From an uncultured Alphaproteobacteria bacterium (GTDB taxonomy: Bacteria; Pseudomonadota; Alphaproteobacteria; Methylaequorales; Methylaequoraceae), in assembly GCA_902526175.1 (NCBI GenBank), contig CABZJY010000006.1, forward strand, positions 1 to 64,000: 64,000 bases of DNA, in the 5' to 3' direction. Below, piece after piece: positions 1-9,686 of the stretch. Under the pieces are notes generated by a model that ran no database searches, was not told the origin of the DNA, and saw only the letters and a list, made by a program, of their open reading frames with translations. The first letter of the stretch is position 1. Each line of letters opens with the position of its first letter. The translations under genes and the position numbers were made by a program.

Positions 1-38
1 CCGAAGATAATAAAAGGCCTACTGATAAAAAAGATTAA
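1..38 (+). CDS. rpsP: Probable C-terminal tail of 30S ribosomal protein S16 (partial)
   Basis: Frame 3 reads a short hydrophilic tail (EDNKRPTDKKD) ending in TAA at 36-38. The usual order in proteobacteria is rpsP-rimM-trmD-rplS, and the next three genes here are exactly rimM, trmD and rplS, so a charged S16 tail is the natural expectation. Only 11 codons are visible and no S16 motif is included. Frame 1 is also open to position 66 but gives a less plausible hydrophobic end. The assignment therefore rests almost wholly on synteny. Confidence 0.35.
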   Translation, partial: EDNKRPTDKKD

Positions 39-132
39 ACTGAAAATTTGTAGTTTTATTTATTAATAAAATTAGAAAAGTTAAATTTACTTGTATTTAA
101 ATTTACATAAAAACTTTAAATTTCATAGTCAA

Positions 133-160
133 TTGAAATGCAAAATAACTCTGGTATTAA
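133..160 (+). promoter_or_regulatory. Candidate sigma-70 promoter for rimM-trmD-rplS
   Basis: TTGAAA at 133-138 is followed after 16 bases by TATTAA at 155-160, which carries an upstream TG (TGGTATTAA, extended -10 form). Transcription would start about 20 bases before the rimM ATG. The match is partial and the region is A+T-rich, so chance similarity is possible. The 150-base gap before rimM is much longer than most gaps here, which fits a promoter location. Confidence 0.35.
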
Positions 161-189
161 TAGTTTAAACTAACAAGATCTTTTGTGAA

Positions 190-678
190 ATGGTTATTGT
201 AGGAAAATTTGGGAAAACACATGGTTCGAAAGGCAATATATTGGTTCACAGCTTTACTCAAATACCTGAAAACATAAGATTGTTCTCAGAATATTATTTT
301 AAAAACGGGGATTTGATAGAAATTAGATTTATTAAAAAAAAAAATACAGGTTTTCTTACTAAATTAAATGGTGTTGAATCATCGGAAAAAGCAAAAAAAT
401 TTACTAATAAATATATCTACATTAAAAAAGATTGTTTGCCAAAAGTTAACAATGATGAATATTATTTTACTGATCTTATTGGATTGGATGTTTATATTGG
501 AAATATTAAAATTGGAAAAATTACCGATGTTAATAATCACGGAGCAGGCGATTATTGTGAAGTTAAAAAAAAAACTGGATTATTCTTATTTCCCTTTCTC
601 AAAGATCATGTAAAAGAAGTAAATATTGAATTAAATAAAATTATTTTATGTAAAAACTATTATTCAAATGAAATTTAA
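190..678 (+). CDS. rimM: Ribosome maturation factor RimM
   Basis: RimM is a cytoplasmic factor that binds ribosomal protein S19 and helps 16S rRNA 3'-domain processing during 30S assembly. The protein has 162 residues, the usual size. The N-terminal RimM barrel opens with VGKFGKTHGSKG near residues 4-15, and a PRC-barrel begins around residue 90 with the family's YYFTDLIG signature. The ATG at 190 gives a normal N-terminus; no clear Shine-Dalgarno is visible. The gene overlaps trmD by 11 bases, suggesting translational coupling in the rimM-trmD-rplS operon. Confidence 0.93.
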   Translation: MVIVGKFGKTHGSKGNILVHSFTQIPENIRLFSEYYFKNGDLIEIRFIKKKNTGFLTKLNGVESSEKAKKFTNKYIYIKKDCLPKVNNDEYYFTDLIGLDVYIGNIKIGKITDVNNHGAGDYCEVKKKTGLFLFPFLKDHVKEVNIELNKIILCKNYYSNEI

Positions 679-1369
679 TATTTTAACACTTTTTCCAGAT
701 ATGTTTCCAGGACCACTAAACCATTCAATTTCAGGTAAAGCACTCGATAACAAAAAATACAGCATAAAAGCTTATGATATTCGTAATTTTTCAGGTACTT
801 CGAATAAATCAGTTGATGATACGCCTTTTGGGGGTGGAGCGGGTATGGTAATGAGAGCAGATGTTTTGGATAAAGCGCTTAATTTTGTAAAAAATAAAAA
901 TGAAGGTATCCATACAGCTAGTATATATCTAACACCATCAGGAGAAAAATTAGATCAAAAAATGATAAAAAGAATTGTAAAATATGATAATCTTATATTA
1001 TTATGTGGGAGATACGAAGGTGTTGATCAGAGATTTTTAGATCACAATCAGATTAAAGAAGTTTCAATAGGAGACTATATACTAGCTGGGGGAGAGATTG
1101 CAGCATTTGTTTTAATTGAAGCTTGTATCAGACTGATTCCTGATGTATTAGGTAATAATAAAAGTTTAATTAATGAAAGTTTTGAAGATTATTTATTAGA
1201 ACATCCACATTATACAAAACCAGCGATATGGAATAACATTAAAGTTCCAGATGTTTTGAGATCAGGAAATCACAAAATGATAGCTGAATGGAGAAAAAAA
1301 GAGTCTTTAAAAAAAACAAAAAAAGTTAGACCTGATTTATTAAAATTGTATAACAGTTCAAAGGATTAG
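668..1369 (+). CDS. trmD: tRNA (guanine-N1)-methyltransferase TrmD
   Basis: TrmD uses S-adenosylmethionine to methylate G37 of tRNAs that read codons starting with C or with a G36 neighbour, preventing +1 frameshifting. The 233-residue product shows the SPOUT trefoil-knot signatures [11 protein letters not shown] (near 112-122) and [11 protein letters not shown] (133-143), plus HPHYTKP near 180. The length fits the family. It starts inside the end of rimM and is followed one base later by rplS, the classical operon arrangement. Confidence 0.96.
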   Translation: MKFNILTLFPDMFPGPLNHSISGKALDNKKYSIKAYDIRNFSGTSNKSVDDTPFGGGAGMVMRADVLDKALNFVKNKNEGIHTASIYLTPSGEKLDQKMIKRIVKYDNLILLCGRYEGVDQRFLDHNQIKEVSIGDYILAGGEIAAFVLIEACIRLIPDVLGNNKSLINESFEDYLLEHPHYTKPAIWNNIKVPDVLRSGNHKMIAEWRKKESLKKTKKVRPDLLKLYNSSKD

Positions 1370-1370
1370 A

Positions 1371-1889
1371 ATGATGAATATTTTAGAAAAATTCGAACAA
1401 AACCAAATCAAAGAGCTATCAAAGAAAAAAACAATTCCAGATTTTAAACCTGGGGATACAGTTAAAGTACATGTTAAGGTTAAAGATGGAGAGAAGGAGA
1501 GAATTCAGATTTTTGAAGGGGTTTGCATTGCATACAATAACGCAGGTCTTAATACTTCTTTCTCAGTCAGAAAGGTTTCTTATGGTGAAGGCGTTGAAAG
1601 GGTTTTTCCGATTTATTCTCCACAAATTTCTAAAATTGAAGTTTCTAAATTTGGCGATGTTAGAAGATCAAAACTCTATTACCTTAGACAAAGAAGTGGT
1701 AAATCAGCAAGAATTACAGAAAAAAATAAGTTTCTTCAACGAGAAAAAATAAAGGATGAAGTTGTGAATGTTGATAACACTGAAGCTAATAAAACTAAAA
1801 CTGTAGAATTAAAAAAATCTGACGAATCAGGAAACAACAAAAATACAACAAGTACAAAAAAAGATACTGATCAAGAAAAAAAATCATAA
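1371..1889 (+). CDS. rplS: 50S ribosomal protein L19 with an extended lysine-rich C-terminus
   Basis: L19 lies at the 30S-50S interface. Residues 1 to about 115 form the conserved L19 core, including [19 protein letters not shown] and [20 protein letters not shown] further tail of roughly 55 residues, rich in Lys, Asn, Asp and Thr, has no hydrophobic core and looks disordered. Typical L19 is about 115 residues, so the tail is extra. Two adjacent ATGs (1371 and 1374) are possible starts; the second gives the more usual MN- beginning. It is the last translation gene of the operon; leuC follows 8 bases later. Confidence 0.95.
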   Translation: MMNILEKFEQNQIKELSKKKTIPDFKPGDTVKVHVKVKDGEKERIQIFEGVCIAYNNAGLNTSFSVRKVSYGEGVERVFPIYSPQISKIEVSKFGDVRRSKLYYLRQRSGKSARITEKNKFLQREKIKDEVVNVDNTEANKTKTVELKKSDESGNNKNTTSTKKDTDQEKKS

Positions 1890-1897
1890 AGAATTTT

Positions 1898-3292
1898 ATG
1901 AGACCTCAAACTCTCTTTGACAAAATATGGAATAATCATCTTGTTCATAAGCAAGAAGACGGGACGTGTCTGCTATATATTGATAGACATTTAGTTCATG
2001 AAGTTACAAGTCCACAAGCTTTTGAAGGATTAAGAAAATCAAAAAGACAAGTTAGAAAACCAAACTTTACTTTTGCCGTAGCTGACCACAATGTTCCAAC
2101 ATCTGACCGTTCAAAGGGAATAGAAAATGCTGAAAGTAGAATACAAGTTGAAACATTGGAGAAAAATAGTAAAGATTTTGGGTTAAATTTTTTTCCATTA
2201 ATGGATAAAAGACAGGGTATTGTCCATATTATCGGACCCGAGCAGGGAATTACTCAGCCAGGAATGACTATTGTTTGTGGAGATAGCCATACTGCAACTC
2301 ACGGTGCATTTGGTGCATTAGCTTTTGGAATAGGTACTAGCGAAGTTGAGCATGTTCTAGCTACTCAAACCCTAATTCAAAAACCAGCAAAAAATATGAG
2401 AATTAATGTAACAGGTACTGTCAGTCCAAGTGTAAGTTCAAAGGATATTATACTTAACATAATAGGAAAAATAGGAACTGCGGGTGGAACTGGTTATGTT
2501 ATTGAATATTCTGGGGAGGCTATTTCAAGTCTAAGTATGGAAGGTAGAATGACAATATGTAATATGAGTATTGAGGCAGGTGCAAGGGCTGGTTTAATTG
2601 CTCCCGATGTTAAGACTATAAATTATATAAAAGGCAGACCCTATGCTCCAAAAAAAGAGAATTGGGATAGAGCAGTTAAATTCTGGGAAGATTTACCATC
2701 AGACAAAAATGCTAGATATGATAAGGAAGTCGTCATCAATGCAAATACTATTGAACCACAAGTTACCTGGGGAACAAGCCCTCAGGATGTTACCTCAATA
2801 AATGGATTTATACCTGATCCTGAAAAGATTAAAGATCTAAATAGAAAAAATGCGATTAAAAGGTCTTTAGACTATATGGGACTTAAACCAAATCAAAAAA
2901 TAAAAGATATTAAAATTGACAGGGTATTTATTGGCTCCTGCACAAATGGAAGAATTGAGGATATTAGAGAAGTTGCTAGGGTTGTTGAGGGCAAACAAGT
3001 AGTAGTTGATGCAATGATTGTCCCTGGGTCTGGATTGGTAAAAGAACAAGCTGAAAAAGAAGGCCTAGACAAAATACTCTTAAATGCTGGATTTGATTGG
3101 AGAGAACCAGGTTGTTCTATGTGTTTAGCTATGAACCCAGATCAATTAAAACCTAAAGAGAGATGTGCCTCAACTTCAAACAGAAACTTTGAAGGTCGAC
3201 AGGGGCGAGAAGGAAGAACTCACTTAGTAAGTCCTGCAATTGCGGCTGCATCGGCAATAAAAGGAAAATTTAGTTTAGTAGAGGATTTATAA
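1898..3292 (+). CDS. leuC: 3-isopropylmalate dehydratase large subunit
   Basis: LeuC with LeuD isomerises 2-isopropylmalate to 3-isopropylmalate in leucine biosynthesis, using a 4Fe-4S cluster. The 464-residue protein is full length for the bacterial form. The cluster cysteines are visible: C348 in GSCTNGR, and C406 and C409 in [28 protein letters not shown] near 126-144 is the aconitase-family substrate region. The stop codon directly abuts the TTG start of leuD, so the two subunits are probably made by coupled translation. Confidence 0.97.
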   Translation: MRPQTLFDKIWNNHLVHKQEDGTCLLYIDRHLVHEVTSPQAFEGLRKSKRQVRKPNFTFAVADHNVPTSDRSKGIENAESRIQVETLEKNSKDFGLNFFPLMDKRQGIVHIIGPEQGITQPGMTIVCGDSHTATHGAFGALAFGIGTSEVEHVLATQTLIQKPAKNMRINVTGTVSPSVSSKDIILNIIGKIGTAGGTGYVIEYSGEAISSLSMEGRMTICNMSIEAGARAGLIAPDVKTINYIKGRPYAPKKENWDRAVKFWEDLPSDKNARYDKEVVINANTIEPQVTWGTSPQDVTSINGFIPDPEKIKDLNRKNAIKRSLDYMGLKPNQKIKDIKIDRVFIGSCTNGRIEDIREVARVVEGKQVVVDAMIVPGSGLVKEQAEKEGLDKILLNAGFDWREPGCSMCLAMNPDQLKPKERCASTSNRNFEGRQGREGRTHLVSPAIAAASAIKGKFSLVEDL

Positions 3293-3898
3293 TTGGAAAG
3301 ATTTGAAAAAATAACAGGGATTGTCGCTCCACTTCCAATGATAAACATTGATACTGACATGATAATTCCAAAACAATTTTTGAAAACAATTAAAAGATCT
3401 GGACTTGGAAAGAATTTATTTTATGAATTACGTTATGATTTAAATGGTAATTTAAGAAATGACTTTGTTTTGAACTGGGATCCGTATAAAAGTGCATCAA
3501 TTCTGGTTACTGGAGATAACTTTGGTTGCGGAAGCAGTCGTGAGCATGCCCCTTGGTCTCTTTTAGACTTTGGAATTAAATGTTTAATAGCCCCAAGTTT
3601 TGCAGATATATTCTTTAATAACTGCTTTAAAAACGGAATTTTACCTATTGTCCTGGATCAAAAAAAAGTTGATAGCTTAATATTTAAAGCACAAAAAAAA
3701 GAGTTGCTTACTATCGATTTAGAAAATCAAAAAATTATTCACGAAAATGGTGAATACGACAAATTTGAAGTAGATTCTTTTCGAAAGAAGTGTTTGTTAG
3801 AAGGCTTAGATGACATTGGTCTTACTTTAAAAAAATCCAGTAAAATTGATGAATATGAGATTAAAACTAGTGATAAAACGCCTTGGATAAACGAATGA
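3293..3898 (+). CDS. leuD: 3-isopropylmalate dehydratase small subunit
   Basis: This is the swivel-domain subunit that completes the LeuCD isomerase. The 201 residues match the bacterial small-subunit length. [17 protein letters not shown] (near 73-89) is the diagnostic substrate-binding signature, and [15 protein letters not shown] near the N-terminus is also typical. The start is TTG, immediately after the leuC stop; MERFEKITG is the expected N-terminus, so the rare start is well supported. The last codons overlap the ATG of leuB (ATGA). Confidence 0.96.
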   Translation: MERFEKITGIVAPLPMINIDTDMIIPKQFLKTIKRSGLGKNLFYELRYDLNGNLRNDFVLNWDPYKSASILVTGDNFGCGSSREHAPWSLLDFGIKCLIAPSFADIFFNNCFKNGILPIVLDQKKVDSLIFKAQKKELLTIDLENQKIIHENGEYDKFEVDSFRKKCLLEGLDDIGLTLKKSSKIDEYEIKTSDKTPWINE

Positions 3899-5001
3899 AG
3901 CAAAAAGATTATGAAATTTTACTTCTACCTGGCGATGGCATTGGTAAAGAAATATCTGAACAAGCTGTAAAACTGATTGATTGGATAACAGAATATACAA
4001 GTACAAATTTTAAAATCATCAGAGGTTTAATAGGTGGTGCATCTATTGATAAATATGGGGAACCAATAACTGAGGAAATAATACAAATCGCAAAGAAAGT
4101 TGATGCAGTTTTGCTTGGTGCAGTCGGAGGGGAAAAATGGGACAGCCTTAATTTTGAAATAAGGCCTGAGCGAGGATTGCTTAAAATTAGAAAAGAAATG
4201 GATTTGTTCGCAAATTTCAGACCTGCAATCGTTTTTAATTCTTTAATAAACTCTTCTACACTAAAACCTGAAATTATAGATTCACTTGACCTTTTGATTC
4301 TTCGTGAACTCACAAGTGGGATATATTTTGGAGAGCCAAGAGGTATTGTAGATATTTCTAATGATTCAAAAAGGGGATTTAACACACTATCATATACCAC
4401 AGAAGAAATTAAGAGAATTGCAATAGTTGCCTTTGAAACAGCAAAAAAGCGATCTGGGAAATTATGCTCAGTTGATAAAGCAAACGTTTTAGAATCAACC
4501 ATTTTGTGGAGAGATGTAGTAATTCAAACCTCAAAAAAGTATCCAGAAGTAGAGTTGTCTCATATGTATGTTGATAACGCTGCGATGCAACTAGTCAGAA
4601 ACCCCAAACAGTTTGATGTAATTGTTACAACTAATATGTTTGGTGATATTCTATCAGATTGCGCATCCATGCTGACTGGTTCACTTGGAATGCTTCCATC
4701 TGCATCTCTAGGTGAGATGAAAGATAATAAAAGGTTAGCTCTTTATGAACCTGTGCATGGATCAGCTCCAGATATTGCAGGAAAAAATATAGCTAATCCA
4801 ATAGCGATGTTTTTGAGTGTTGGAATGATGATGGATTATAGTTTTGATTTGCCTGAAATGAATAATCTGATAAAAAATACAATTGATAATATCTTAAAAA
4901 AAGGTTTTAGAACTAGAGACATTGCTGACAAGAGTGATAAAATCTTAGGAACACAAGAAATTGGAGACCTTTTAATTTCAGAACTGGAAAGAGTAAAATG
5001 A
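3895..5001 (+). CDS. leuB: 3-isopropylmalate dehydrogenase
   Basis: LeuB oxidatively decarboxylates 3-isopropylmalate with NAD+, giving 2-oxoisocaproate after decarboxylation. Motifs include [12 protein letters not shown] at the N-terminus, SVDKANVL, the metal-binding [16 protein letters not shown], and the NAD-binding [18 protein letters not shown]. The ORF track begins at a TTG at 3883, but the ATG at 3895 overlaps the leuD stop as ATGA and gives the normal N-terminus (368 aa), so I prefer it. It overlaps asd by 4 bases. Confidence 0.96.
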   Translation: MKQKDYEILLLPGDGIGKEISEQAVKLIDWITEYTSTNFKIIRGLIGGASIDKYGEPITEEIIQIAKKVDAVLLGAVGGEKWDSLNFEIRPERGLLKIRKEMDLFANFRPAIVFNSLINSSTLKPEIIDSLDLLILRELTSGIYFGEPRGIVDISNDSKRGFNTLSYTTEEIKRIAIVAFETAKKRSGKLCSVDKANVLESTILWRDVVIQTSKKYPEVELSHMYVDNAAMQLVRNPKQFDVIVTTNMFGDILSDCASMLTGSLGMLPSASLGEMKDNKRLALYEPVHGSAPDIAGKNIANPIAMFLSVGMMMDYSFDLPEMNNLIKNTIDNILKKGFRTRDIADKSDKILGTQEIGDLLISELERVK

Positions 5002-6014
5002 AAAAATATAACTTAGCAATTTTGGGTGCAACTGGAAACGTTGGAAGGGAAGTTCTCAATATTATTGATGAAAGAAACTTTCCTGTAAATGAAATATTTG
5101 CTTTGGCATCTAAAAATTCTGAAGGAAAAAAAATTACTTATGGAAATGACAAAACAATTACAGCTCAAAATTTGGAAAAATTTGACTTTAAAAATACAGA
5201 TATAGTTATTTCTTCACCAGGTTCAGAAATTTCTAAAGTTTATGTACCAAAAGCGACTAAGGCAGGCGCAGTTGTTATTGACAACACATCTTATTTTAGA
5301 ATGGAAAAAGATATTCCATTAATTGTCCCAGAAGTTAATTCAAAAGAAATTCCAAAATTTAAAAAAAAGAAAATTATTGCCAACCCAAACTGCTCTACAA
5401 TTCAACTTGTAACTGTTCTCAAACCAATTCATGATGCTTTTTCAATAAAACGAGTTGTAGTTTCAACATACCAATCTACATCAGGAGCTGGTAAAAAAGC
5501 AATGGACGAACTATTCAATCAAACTCTTGATGTTTACAAAAATAAGCATTTGAAAAGTAAAATATTTACAAAAAGAATAGCTTTTAATTTGATACCTCAT
5601 ATTGATAAATTTCTTGAAGACGGTTACACAAAAGAAGAAAAAAAAATGTCTGAGGAAACAAAAAAAATACTTGATTCAAAAATTAAATTGTCAGCTACTT
5701 GCGTTAGAGTTCCTGTTTTTATAGGACATGCAGAGTCAGTAAATATTGAAACAAAAAAACAAGTTACACCAGAAGAATTGAGAGAAGTTCTAAGTAATGC
5801 ACCTGGTGTGAGTGTAGTAGATTCTAGAATTGATGGAGGTTATGTAACGCCAGACGAAACCACAGGAGAAGATGAAGTTTTCGTAAGTAGAGTTAGAAGT
5901 GATAGTACAGTTAAATATGGTGTATCTCTATGGATTGCAGCCGATAACTTAAGAAAAGGTGCTGCATTAAATAGTGTTCAAATTGCTGAAGAATTAATTA
6001 AGTATCTCAAATGA
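4998..6014 (+). CDS. asd: Aspartate-semialdehyde dehydrogenase
   Basis: Asd reduces 4-aspartyl phosphate to aspartate semialdehyde, the branch point to lysine/diaminopimelate, threonine and methionine. The 338-residue protein has the NADP-binding GATGNVGREV at residues 10-19 and the catalytic cysteine C132 in NPNCSTIQL, followed by STYQSTSGAGKKAMDEL. Length and motifs match proteobacterial Asd. It is joined to leuB and to the next gene by 4-base overlaps, so it sits inside a tightly coupled operon. Confidence 0.96.
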   Translation: MKKYNLAILGATGNVGREVLNIIDERNFPVNEIFALASKNSEGKKITYGNDKTITAQNLEKFDFKNTDIVISSPGSEISKVYVPKATKAGAVVIDNTSYFRMEKDIPLIVPEVNSKEIPKFKKKKIIANPNCSTIQLVTVLKPIHDAFSIKRVVVSTYQSTSGAGKKAMDELFNQTLDVYKNKHLKSKIFTKRIAFNLIPHIDKFLEDGYTKEEKKMSEETKKILDSKIKLSATCVRVPVFIGHAESVNIETKKQVTPEELREVLSNAPGVSVVDSRIDGGYVTPDETTGEDEVFVSRVRSDSTVKYGVSLWIAADNLRKGAALNSVQIAEELIKYLK

Positions 6015-7051
6015 GTAAGAATTTTAGAAGTAGATTTTTCGAAGATTATGTACTTGGGGAAACTATTAGACACAGTGTTCCTAGAACAGTTACTTCTGGT
6101 GATGTTTCATTATATTTAGCTACAACCGGAAGTAGGTTTGCAATAAATTATTCACAAGAATTTTCAAGAGACTTAGGTTTTAAAGCAACTCTTGTTGATG
6201 ACATATTAGTCTTTCATTTAGTTTTTGGTAGAACGGTTCCAGACCTTTCACTAAATGCAATTGCAAATTTGGGTTATGCTGATGTGAGATTTCTTAATCC
6301 TGTGTATATTGGAGACACTATCAATTCAACTTCTAAAATTGTTGGTTTAAAAGAAAATTCTAATGGCAAAACTGGAACTGTTTATGTTCATTCTGAGGGC
6401 AGAAATCAAAAAGGGGAGTTAATATTATCTTATTACAGATGGTTAATGATGAGAAAAAAGAACCTTGACGAGCATTTAGATGATAAAACAATTCCAGAAA
6501 TGCCATCAAAAGTTGAAAAAAAAGACATGAAATTTTTTGAAAATATTAATTTAAAAAAATGGAATACCTCATTTACAGGAAGTGAAAATTTATTTGAAGA
6601 CTATGATGTTGGAGAAGAAATTGATCATCTAGACGGACAAACAATTGAAGAATCGGAGCATCAAATGGCAACAAGATTATATCAAAATAATGCAAGAGTT
6701 CACTTTAACCAACATGTAGAAAAAGATGGAAGATTTGGAAAAAGAATTATTTACGGGGGATATATAATTTCATTAGCTAGGGCAATTAGTTGTAATGGAT
6801 TAAGTAATACTATTAAATTAGCAGCAATTCACTCAGGAAAACATTCCTCTCCAACATTTAGTGGTGACACAATTTATGCCTGGTCAAAAATTCTTGAAAA
6901 AGAAAATTATAATAATGATGTTGGCATAATGCGTATAAGAACTTTAGCTTCTAAGAACTGCAACAAAATTACCTTTCCTGATGAAAAGTCATTAACAGAA
7001 AATATAGTTTTAGACTTGAACTATTCAGTTTTTATACCAAAAAGAATATGA
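6011..7051 (+). CDS. mch: Mesaconyl-CoA hydratase (MaoC family, ethylmalonyl-CoA pathway)
   Basis: Mesaconyl-C1-CoA hydratase converts mesaconyl-CoA to beta-methylmalyl-CoA in the ethylmalonyl-CoA pathway. The 346-residue length equals that of characterised Mch proteins and is about double a single MaoC domain. The N-terminus RFFEDYVLGETIRHSVPRTV and the segment YLATTGSRFAI are typical of this subfamily. The second hotdog half carries ARVHFNQHVEKD followed by IIYGGYIISLARA, the MaoC hydratase signature. A general MaoC hydratase is the alternative, but the presence of ccr, ecm and mcd in the window makes Mch the likely role. It overlaps asd and sdhC by 4 bases each. Confidence 0.88.
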   Translation: MSKNFRSRFFEDYVLGETIRHSVPRTVTSGDVSLYLATTGSRFAINYSQEFSRDLGFKATLVDDILVFHLVFGRTVPDLSLNAIANLGYADVRFLNPVYIGDTINSTSKIVGLKENSNGKTGTVYVHSEGRNQKGELILSYYRWLMMRKKNLDEHLDDKTIPEMPSKVEKKDMKFFENINLKKWNTSFTGSENLFEDYDVGEEIDHLDGQTIEESEHQMATRLYQNNARVHFNQHVEKDGRFGKRIIYGGYIISLARAISCNGLSNTIKLAAIHSGKHSSPTFSGDTIYAWSKILEKENYNNDVGIMRIRTLASKNCNKITFPDEKSLTENIVLDLNYSVFIPKRI

Positions 7052-7425
7052 AAAAAACCAATCTTCCAATCTCACCACATTTACAAATATATAGGCCACA
7101 ATTAACTTCTGTTCTCTCTATCTCACATAGAATATCAGGATTTTTCCTAGTACTACTTTTGCCCCTAATTATGGTTTGGTTAAGTTGTTTATTGATTGGT
7201 GAATTTGCATACTTATCATTAATCAACTTTTTATCACATAAAATTTGTAAATTTTTTTTAATTATGATTTGTTTTGGATTTTCATACCATATGCTAAATG
7301 GTATACGACATATTTTCTGGGACTTTGGCATAGGTGTTGAAATCAAAGTTTCAGGGTTATGGGGTATCATAATTTTATTCCTAACTTCTATGGTCACAAT
7401 TATTTTTGGTCTTACAATATTATGA
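7048..7425 (+). CDS. sdhC: Succinate dehydrogenase cytochrome b556 subunit
   Basis: SdhC is a membrane anchor of complex II; with SdhD it carries haem b and the ubiquinone site. The 125-residue protein begins with PISPHLQIYRPQLTSVLSI, followed by SHRISG, the SdhC signature, and has three hydrophobic spans (about 30-50, 68-85 and 103-122). It overlaps mch upstream and sdhD downstream, each through ATGA, so the anchor subunits are translationally coupled to the preceding biosynthetic genes. Confidence 0.94.
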   Translation: MKKTNLPISPHLQIYRPQLTSVLSISHRISGFFLVLLLPLIMVWLSCLLIGEFAYLSLINFLSHKICKFFLIMICFGFSYHMLNGIRHIFWDFGIGVEIKVSGLWGIIILFLTSMVTIIFGLTIL

Positions 7426-7757
7426 ACTTGAATTTACCTTCAGAAAAAGTTTTGTGGATTCTTCAGAGAGCGTCTGCAGTTTTAAATTTAGCGATTATTG
7501 TATACATTTTTTTTTCATTAAATGTTTCAAACCTACTAGATCATTCACTCACACAACTTTGGTTAGAACAAAATTTTAACAAATTAATTCTTTTTATACT
7601 TTTTTTTTCATTAGGTCTTCATGCTTCTCTTGGAATATCTGTAATAATACATGATTACATTCATGAAAATAAAATAAAAAATATTGTCCTGTTGGGAAAA
7701 AATTTATTTATTATACTCTTTTGGAGTTTTGTAGGAATTAGTTTGTATTTTATTTAA
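7422..7757 (+). CDS. sdhD: Succinate dehydrogenase hydrophobic anchor subunit
   Basis: SdhD is the second membrane anchor of complex II. The ORF track starts at 7359, inside sdhC, but the ATG at 7422 overlaps the sdhC stop (ATGA) and gives a normal 111-residue protein, so I use it. Three hydrophobic helices are visible, including [19 protein letters not shown], where the histidine and the HDYIHE segment match the SdhD haem/quinone region. Sequence conservation is low, as usual for this subunit; position in sdhCDAB secures the call. Confidence 0.9.
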   Translation: MNLNLPSEKVLWILQRASAVLNLAIIVYIFFSLNVSNLLDHSLTQLWLEQNFNKLILFILFFSLGLHASLGISVIIHDYIHENKIKNIVLLGKNLFIILFWSFVGISLYFI

Positions 7758-7777
7758 AAAAAACAATATCTATTATT

Positions 7778-9559
7778 ATGTCTTTAAAAACTGAAACTTT
7801 AGAGTTTGATGTAATTGTCATAGGTGCGGGGGGGTCTGGATTAAGATCAACCATGGGTTGTGCATCACAAAATTTAAAAACTGCTTGTTTAACAAAAGTA
7901 TTTCCCACAAGAAGTCATACAGTTGCCGCACAAGGTGGTATTAGTGCTGCTCTTGGAAATATGGGGGAAGACGACTGGAAATGGCACATGTATGACACGG
8001 TTAAAGGATCTGATTGGCTTGGTGATCAAGATGCCATTGCTTTTATGTGCAAAGAAGCCCCGGACGCCGTTATTGAACTAGAACATTATGGTGTTCCTTT
8101 TTCAAGAACTGAAGATGGAAAAATATACCAGAGACCATTTGGAGGTATGACAACTAACTTTGGAGAAGGCATTGCTCAAAGAACTTGTGCAGCCGCAGAT
8201 AGAACCGGGCACGCAATGCTACATGCACTATATCAACAATCGTTATCGTATAATGCAGAATTTTTTGTTGAATATTATGTTATTGACTTAATTATGGGCG
8301 AAAATAATGAATGTAAAGGGGTTCTTACTTGGAATCTTCACGATGGAAAACTTTACTGTTTTAATGCCAAAATGACTATACTTGCAACAGGAGGATATGG
8401 AAGAGCATATTTTTCATGTACTTCAGCGCATACCTGTACAGGTGATGGGGGAGCCATGGTTTTAAGAGCCGGTTTGCCATTACAAGATATGGAATTTACA
8501 CAGTTTCATCCTACTGGAATTTATGGTGCAGGGGTATTAATAACCGAAGGTGCTAGAGGAGAAGGTGGATTTTTAACAAATAATTTGGGTGAGAGATTCA
8601 TGGAGAAATACGCTCCTAATGCCAAAGACTTGGCGAGTAGAGATGTTGTTTCCAGGTCCATGACTACGGAAATACTTGAGGGAAGAGGATGCGGAGTAAA
8701 AAAAGACCATATACATCTTAATTTGAGTCATTTAGAAAATAAAATTCTAGAAGAAAAACTTCCTGGAATAACTGAATCTGCAAAAATATTTGCTGGAGTT
8801 GACGTTAGAAAAGAACCAATCCCCGTTCAACCAACTGTTCACTATAACATGGGGGGGATTCCGACTAATGTTTTTGGAGAAGTTATTACTAAAGATGCAA
8901 AAAAAGAAATTATCGTAGACGGATTGATGTCCATAGGAGAGGCCGCATGTGTTTCTGTGCATGGAGCAAATAGACTTGGTTCCAACTCATTACTTGATCT
9001 TGTAGTTTTCGGTAGATCGTCAGCCAAAAGATGTGGTGAGTTATTATCTAGTAATAAAAAAAATAAAACTATTGCAAAATATGAGCTAGATAAAATCATT
9101 GATGAATTTATGGAATTAAAAAACTCTAAAGGTGATTGTAATGTTGCTAAAATTAGAACTGAAATGCAACATACTATGCAAAAATACTGTGCAGTTTACA
9201 GACAAGAAGATTCTCTAAAAAAAGGAAAAAAAATTCTTCAGGAACTTTTCGAACAGACAAAATCTATTCGAATACACGACAATTCATTAGTTTGGAATAC
9301 TGAAGTTGTAGAGGCTTTAGAATTAAAAAATTTACTTTTACAATCAATTGCAAGTATGGAGTCTGCAATAATTAGGAAAGAGAGTAGAGGTGCCCATTCT
9401 CGATCAGACTACAAAAGCAGGAATGATAACGAGTGGTTAAAACATACACTAGTTTGGGTTAACAAAGACTCAAAAACTACTCATGAATTTAAAAAAGTAC
9501 AACTTAAAACTAATAATGATGAAGTGAAAACTATCGCTCCAAAGGCGAGAGTTTATTAA
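7778..9559 (+). CDS. sdhA: Succinate dehydrogenase flavoprotein subunit
   Basis: SdhA oxidises succinate to fumarate at a covalently bound FAD on the inner face of the cytoplasmic membrane. The 593-residue protein has the dinucleotide fold GAGGSGLRS (17-25), the FAD-linking histidine H47 in SHTVAAQGG, and the active-site region [13 protein letters not shown] followed by [28 protein letters not shown] is also typical. It sits 20 bases after sdhD and is separated from sdhB by a 127-base gap, unusual for this genome. Confidence 0.98.
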   Translation: MSLKTETLEFDVIVIGAGGSGLRSTMGCASQNLKTACLTKVFPTRSHTVAAQGGISAALGNMGEDDWKWHMYDTVKGSDWLGDQDAIAFMCKEAPDAVIELEHYGVPFSRTEDGKIYQRPFGGMTTNFGEGIAQRTCAAADRTGHAMLHALYQQSLSYNAEFFVEYYVIDLIMGENNECKGVLTWNLHDGKLYCFNAKMTILATGGYGRAYFSCTSAHTCTGDGGAMVLRAGLPLQDMEFTQFHPTGIYGAGVLITEGARGEGGFLTNNLGERFMEKYAPNAKDLASRDVVSRSMTTEILEGRGCGVKKDHIHLNLSHLENKILEEKLPGITESAKIFAGVDVRKEPIPVQPTVHYNMGGIPTNVFGEVITKDAKKEIIVDGLMSIGEAACVSVHGANRLGSNSLLDLVVFGRSSAKRCGELLSSNKKNKTIAKYELDKIIDEFMELKNSKGDCNVAKIRTEMQHTMQKYCAVYRQEDSLKKGKKILQELFEQTKSIRIHDNSLVWNTEVVEALELKNLLLQSIASMESAIIRKESRGAHSRSDYKSRNDNEWLKHTLVWVNKDSKTTHEFKKVQLKTNNDEVKTIAPKARVY

Positions 9560-9576
9560 AAAAAAACAATTCACTA

Positions 9577-9616
9577 TTGATATGTTATATCAAATCAGTA
9601 TCTATATATATAGATA
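9577..9616. repeat. Two adjacent A+T-rich inverted repeats between sdhA and sdhB
   Basis: TTGATAT-GTT-ATATCAA (9577-9593) is a perfect 7-bp stem with a 3-base loop. Six bases later TATCTATATATATAGATA (9599-9616) is a perfect 18-base palindrome. Both lie just after sdhA in the 127-base sdhA-sdhB gap. No T-run follows and the stems contain almost no G or C, so they are unlikely to be strong terminators. They could be mRNA-processing or stability elements, or simple A+T-rich chance structure. Confidence 0.5.
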
Positions 9617-9686
9617 TTAATGTCAGAATCAGTTATAATTACTGTTTATGTACTTGTAAAAATTTTAATAAAACGTTTTAATTGTT

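Noticed and set aside
1-66. Frame 1 open stretch ending at 66 as the end of the upstream gene
   Set aside because: It gives a hydrophobic tail unlike ribosomal protein S16, whereas frame 3 gives a charged tail; synteny favours rpsP.
3909-4502. 197-residue minus-strand ORF inside leuB
   Set aside because: It is antisense to a fully conserved leuB and shows no recognisable motif; the open frame is a shadow of the leuB codon pattern.
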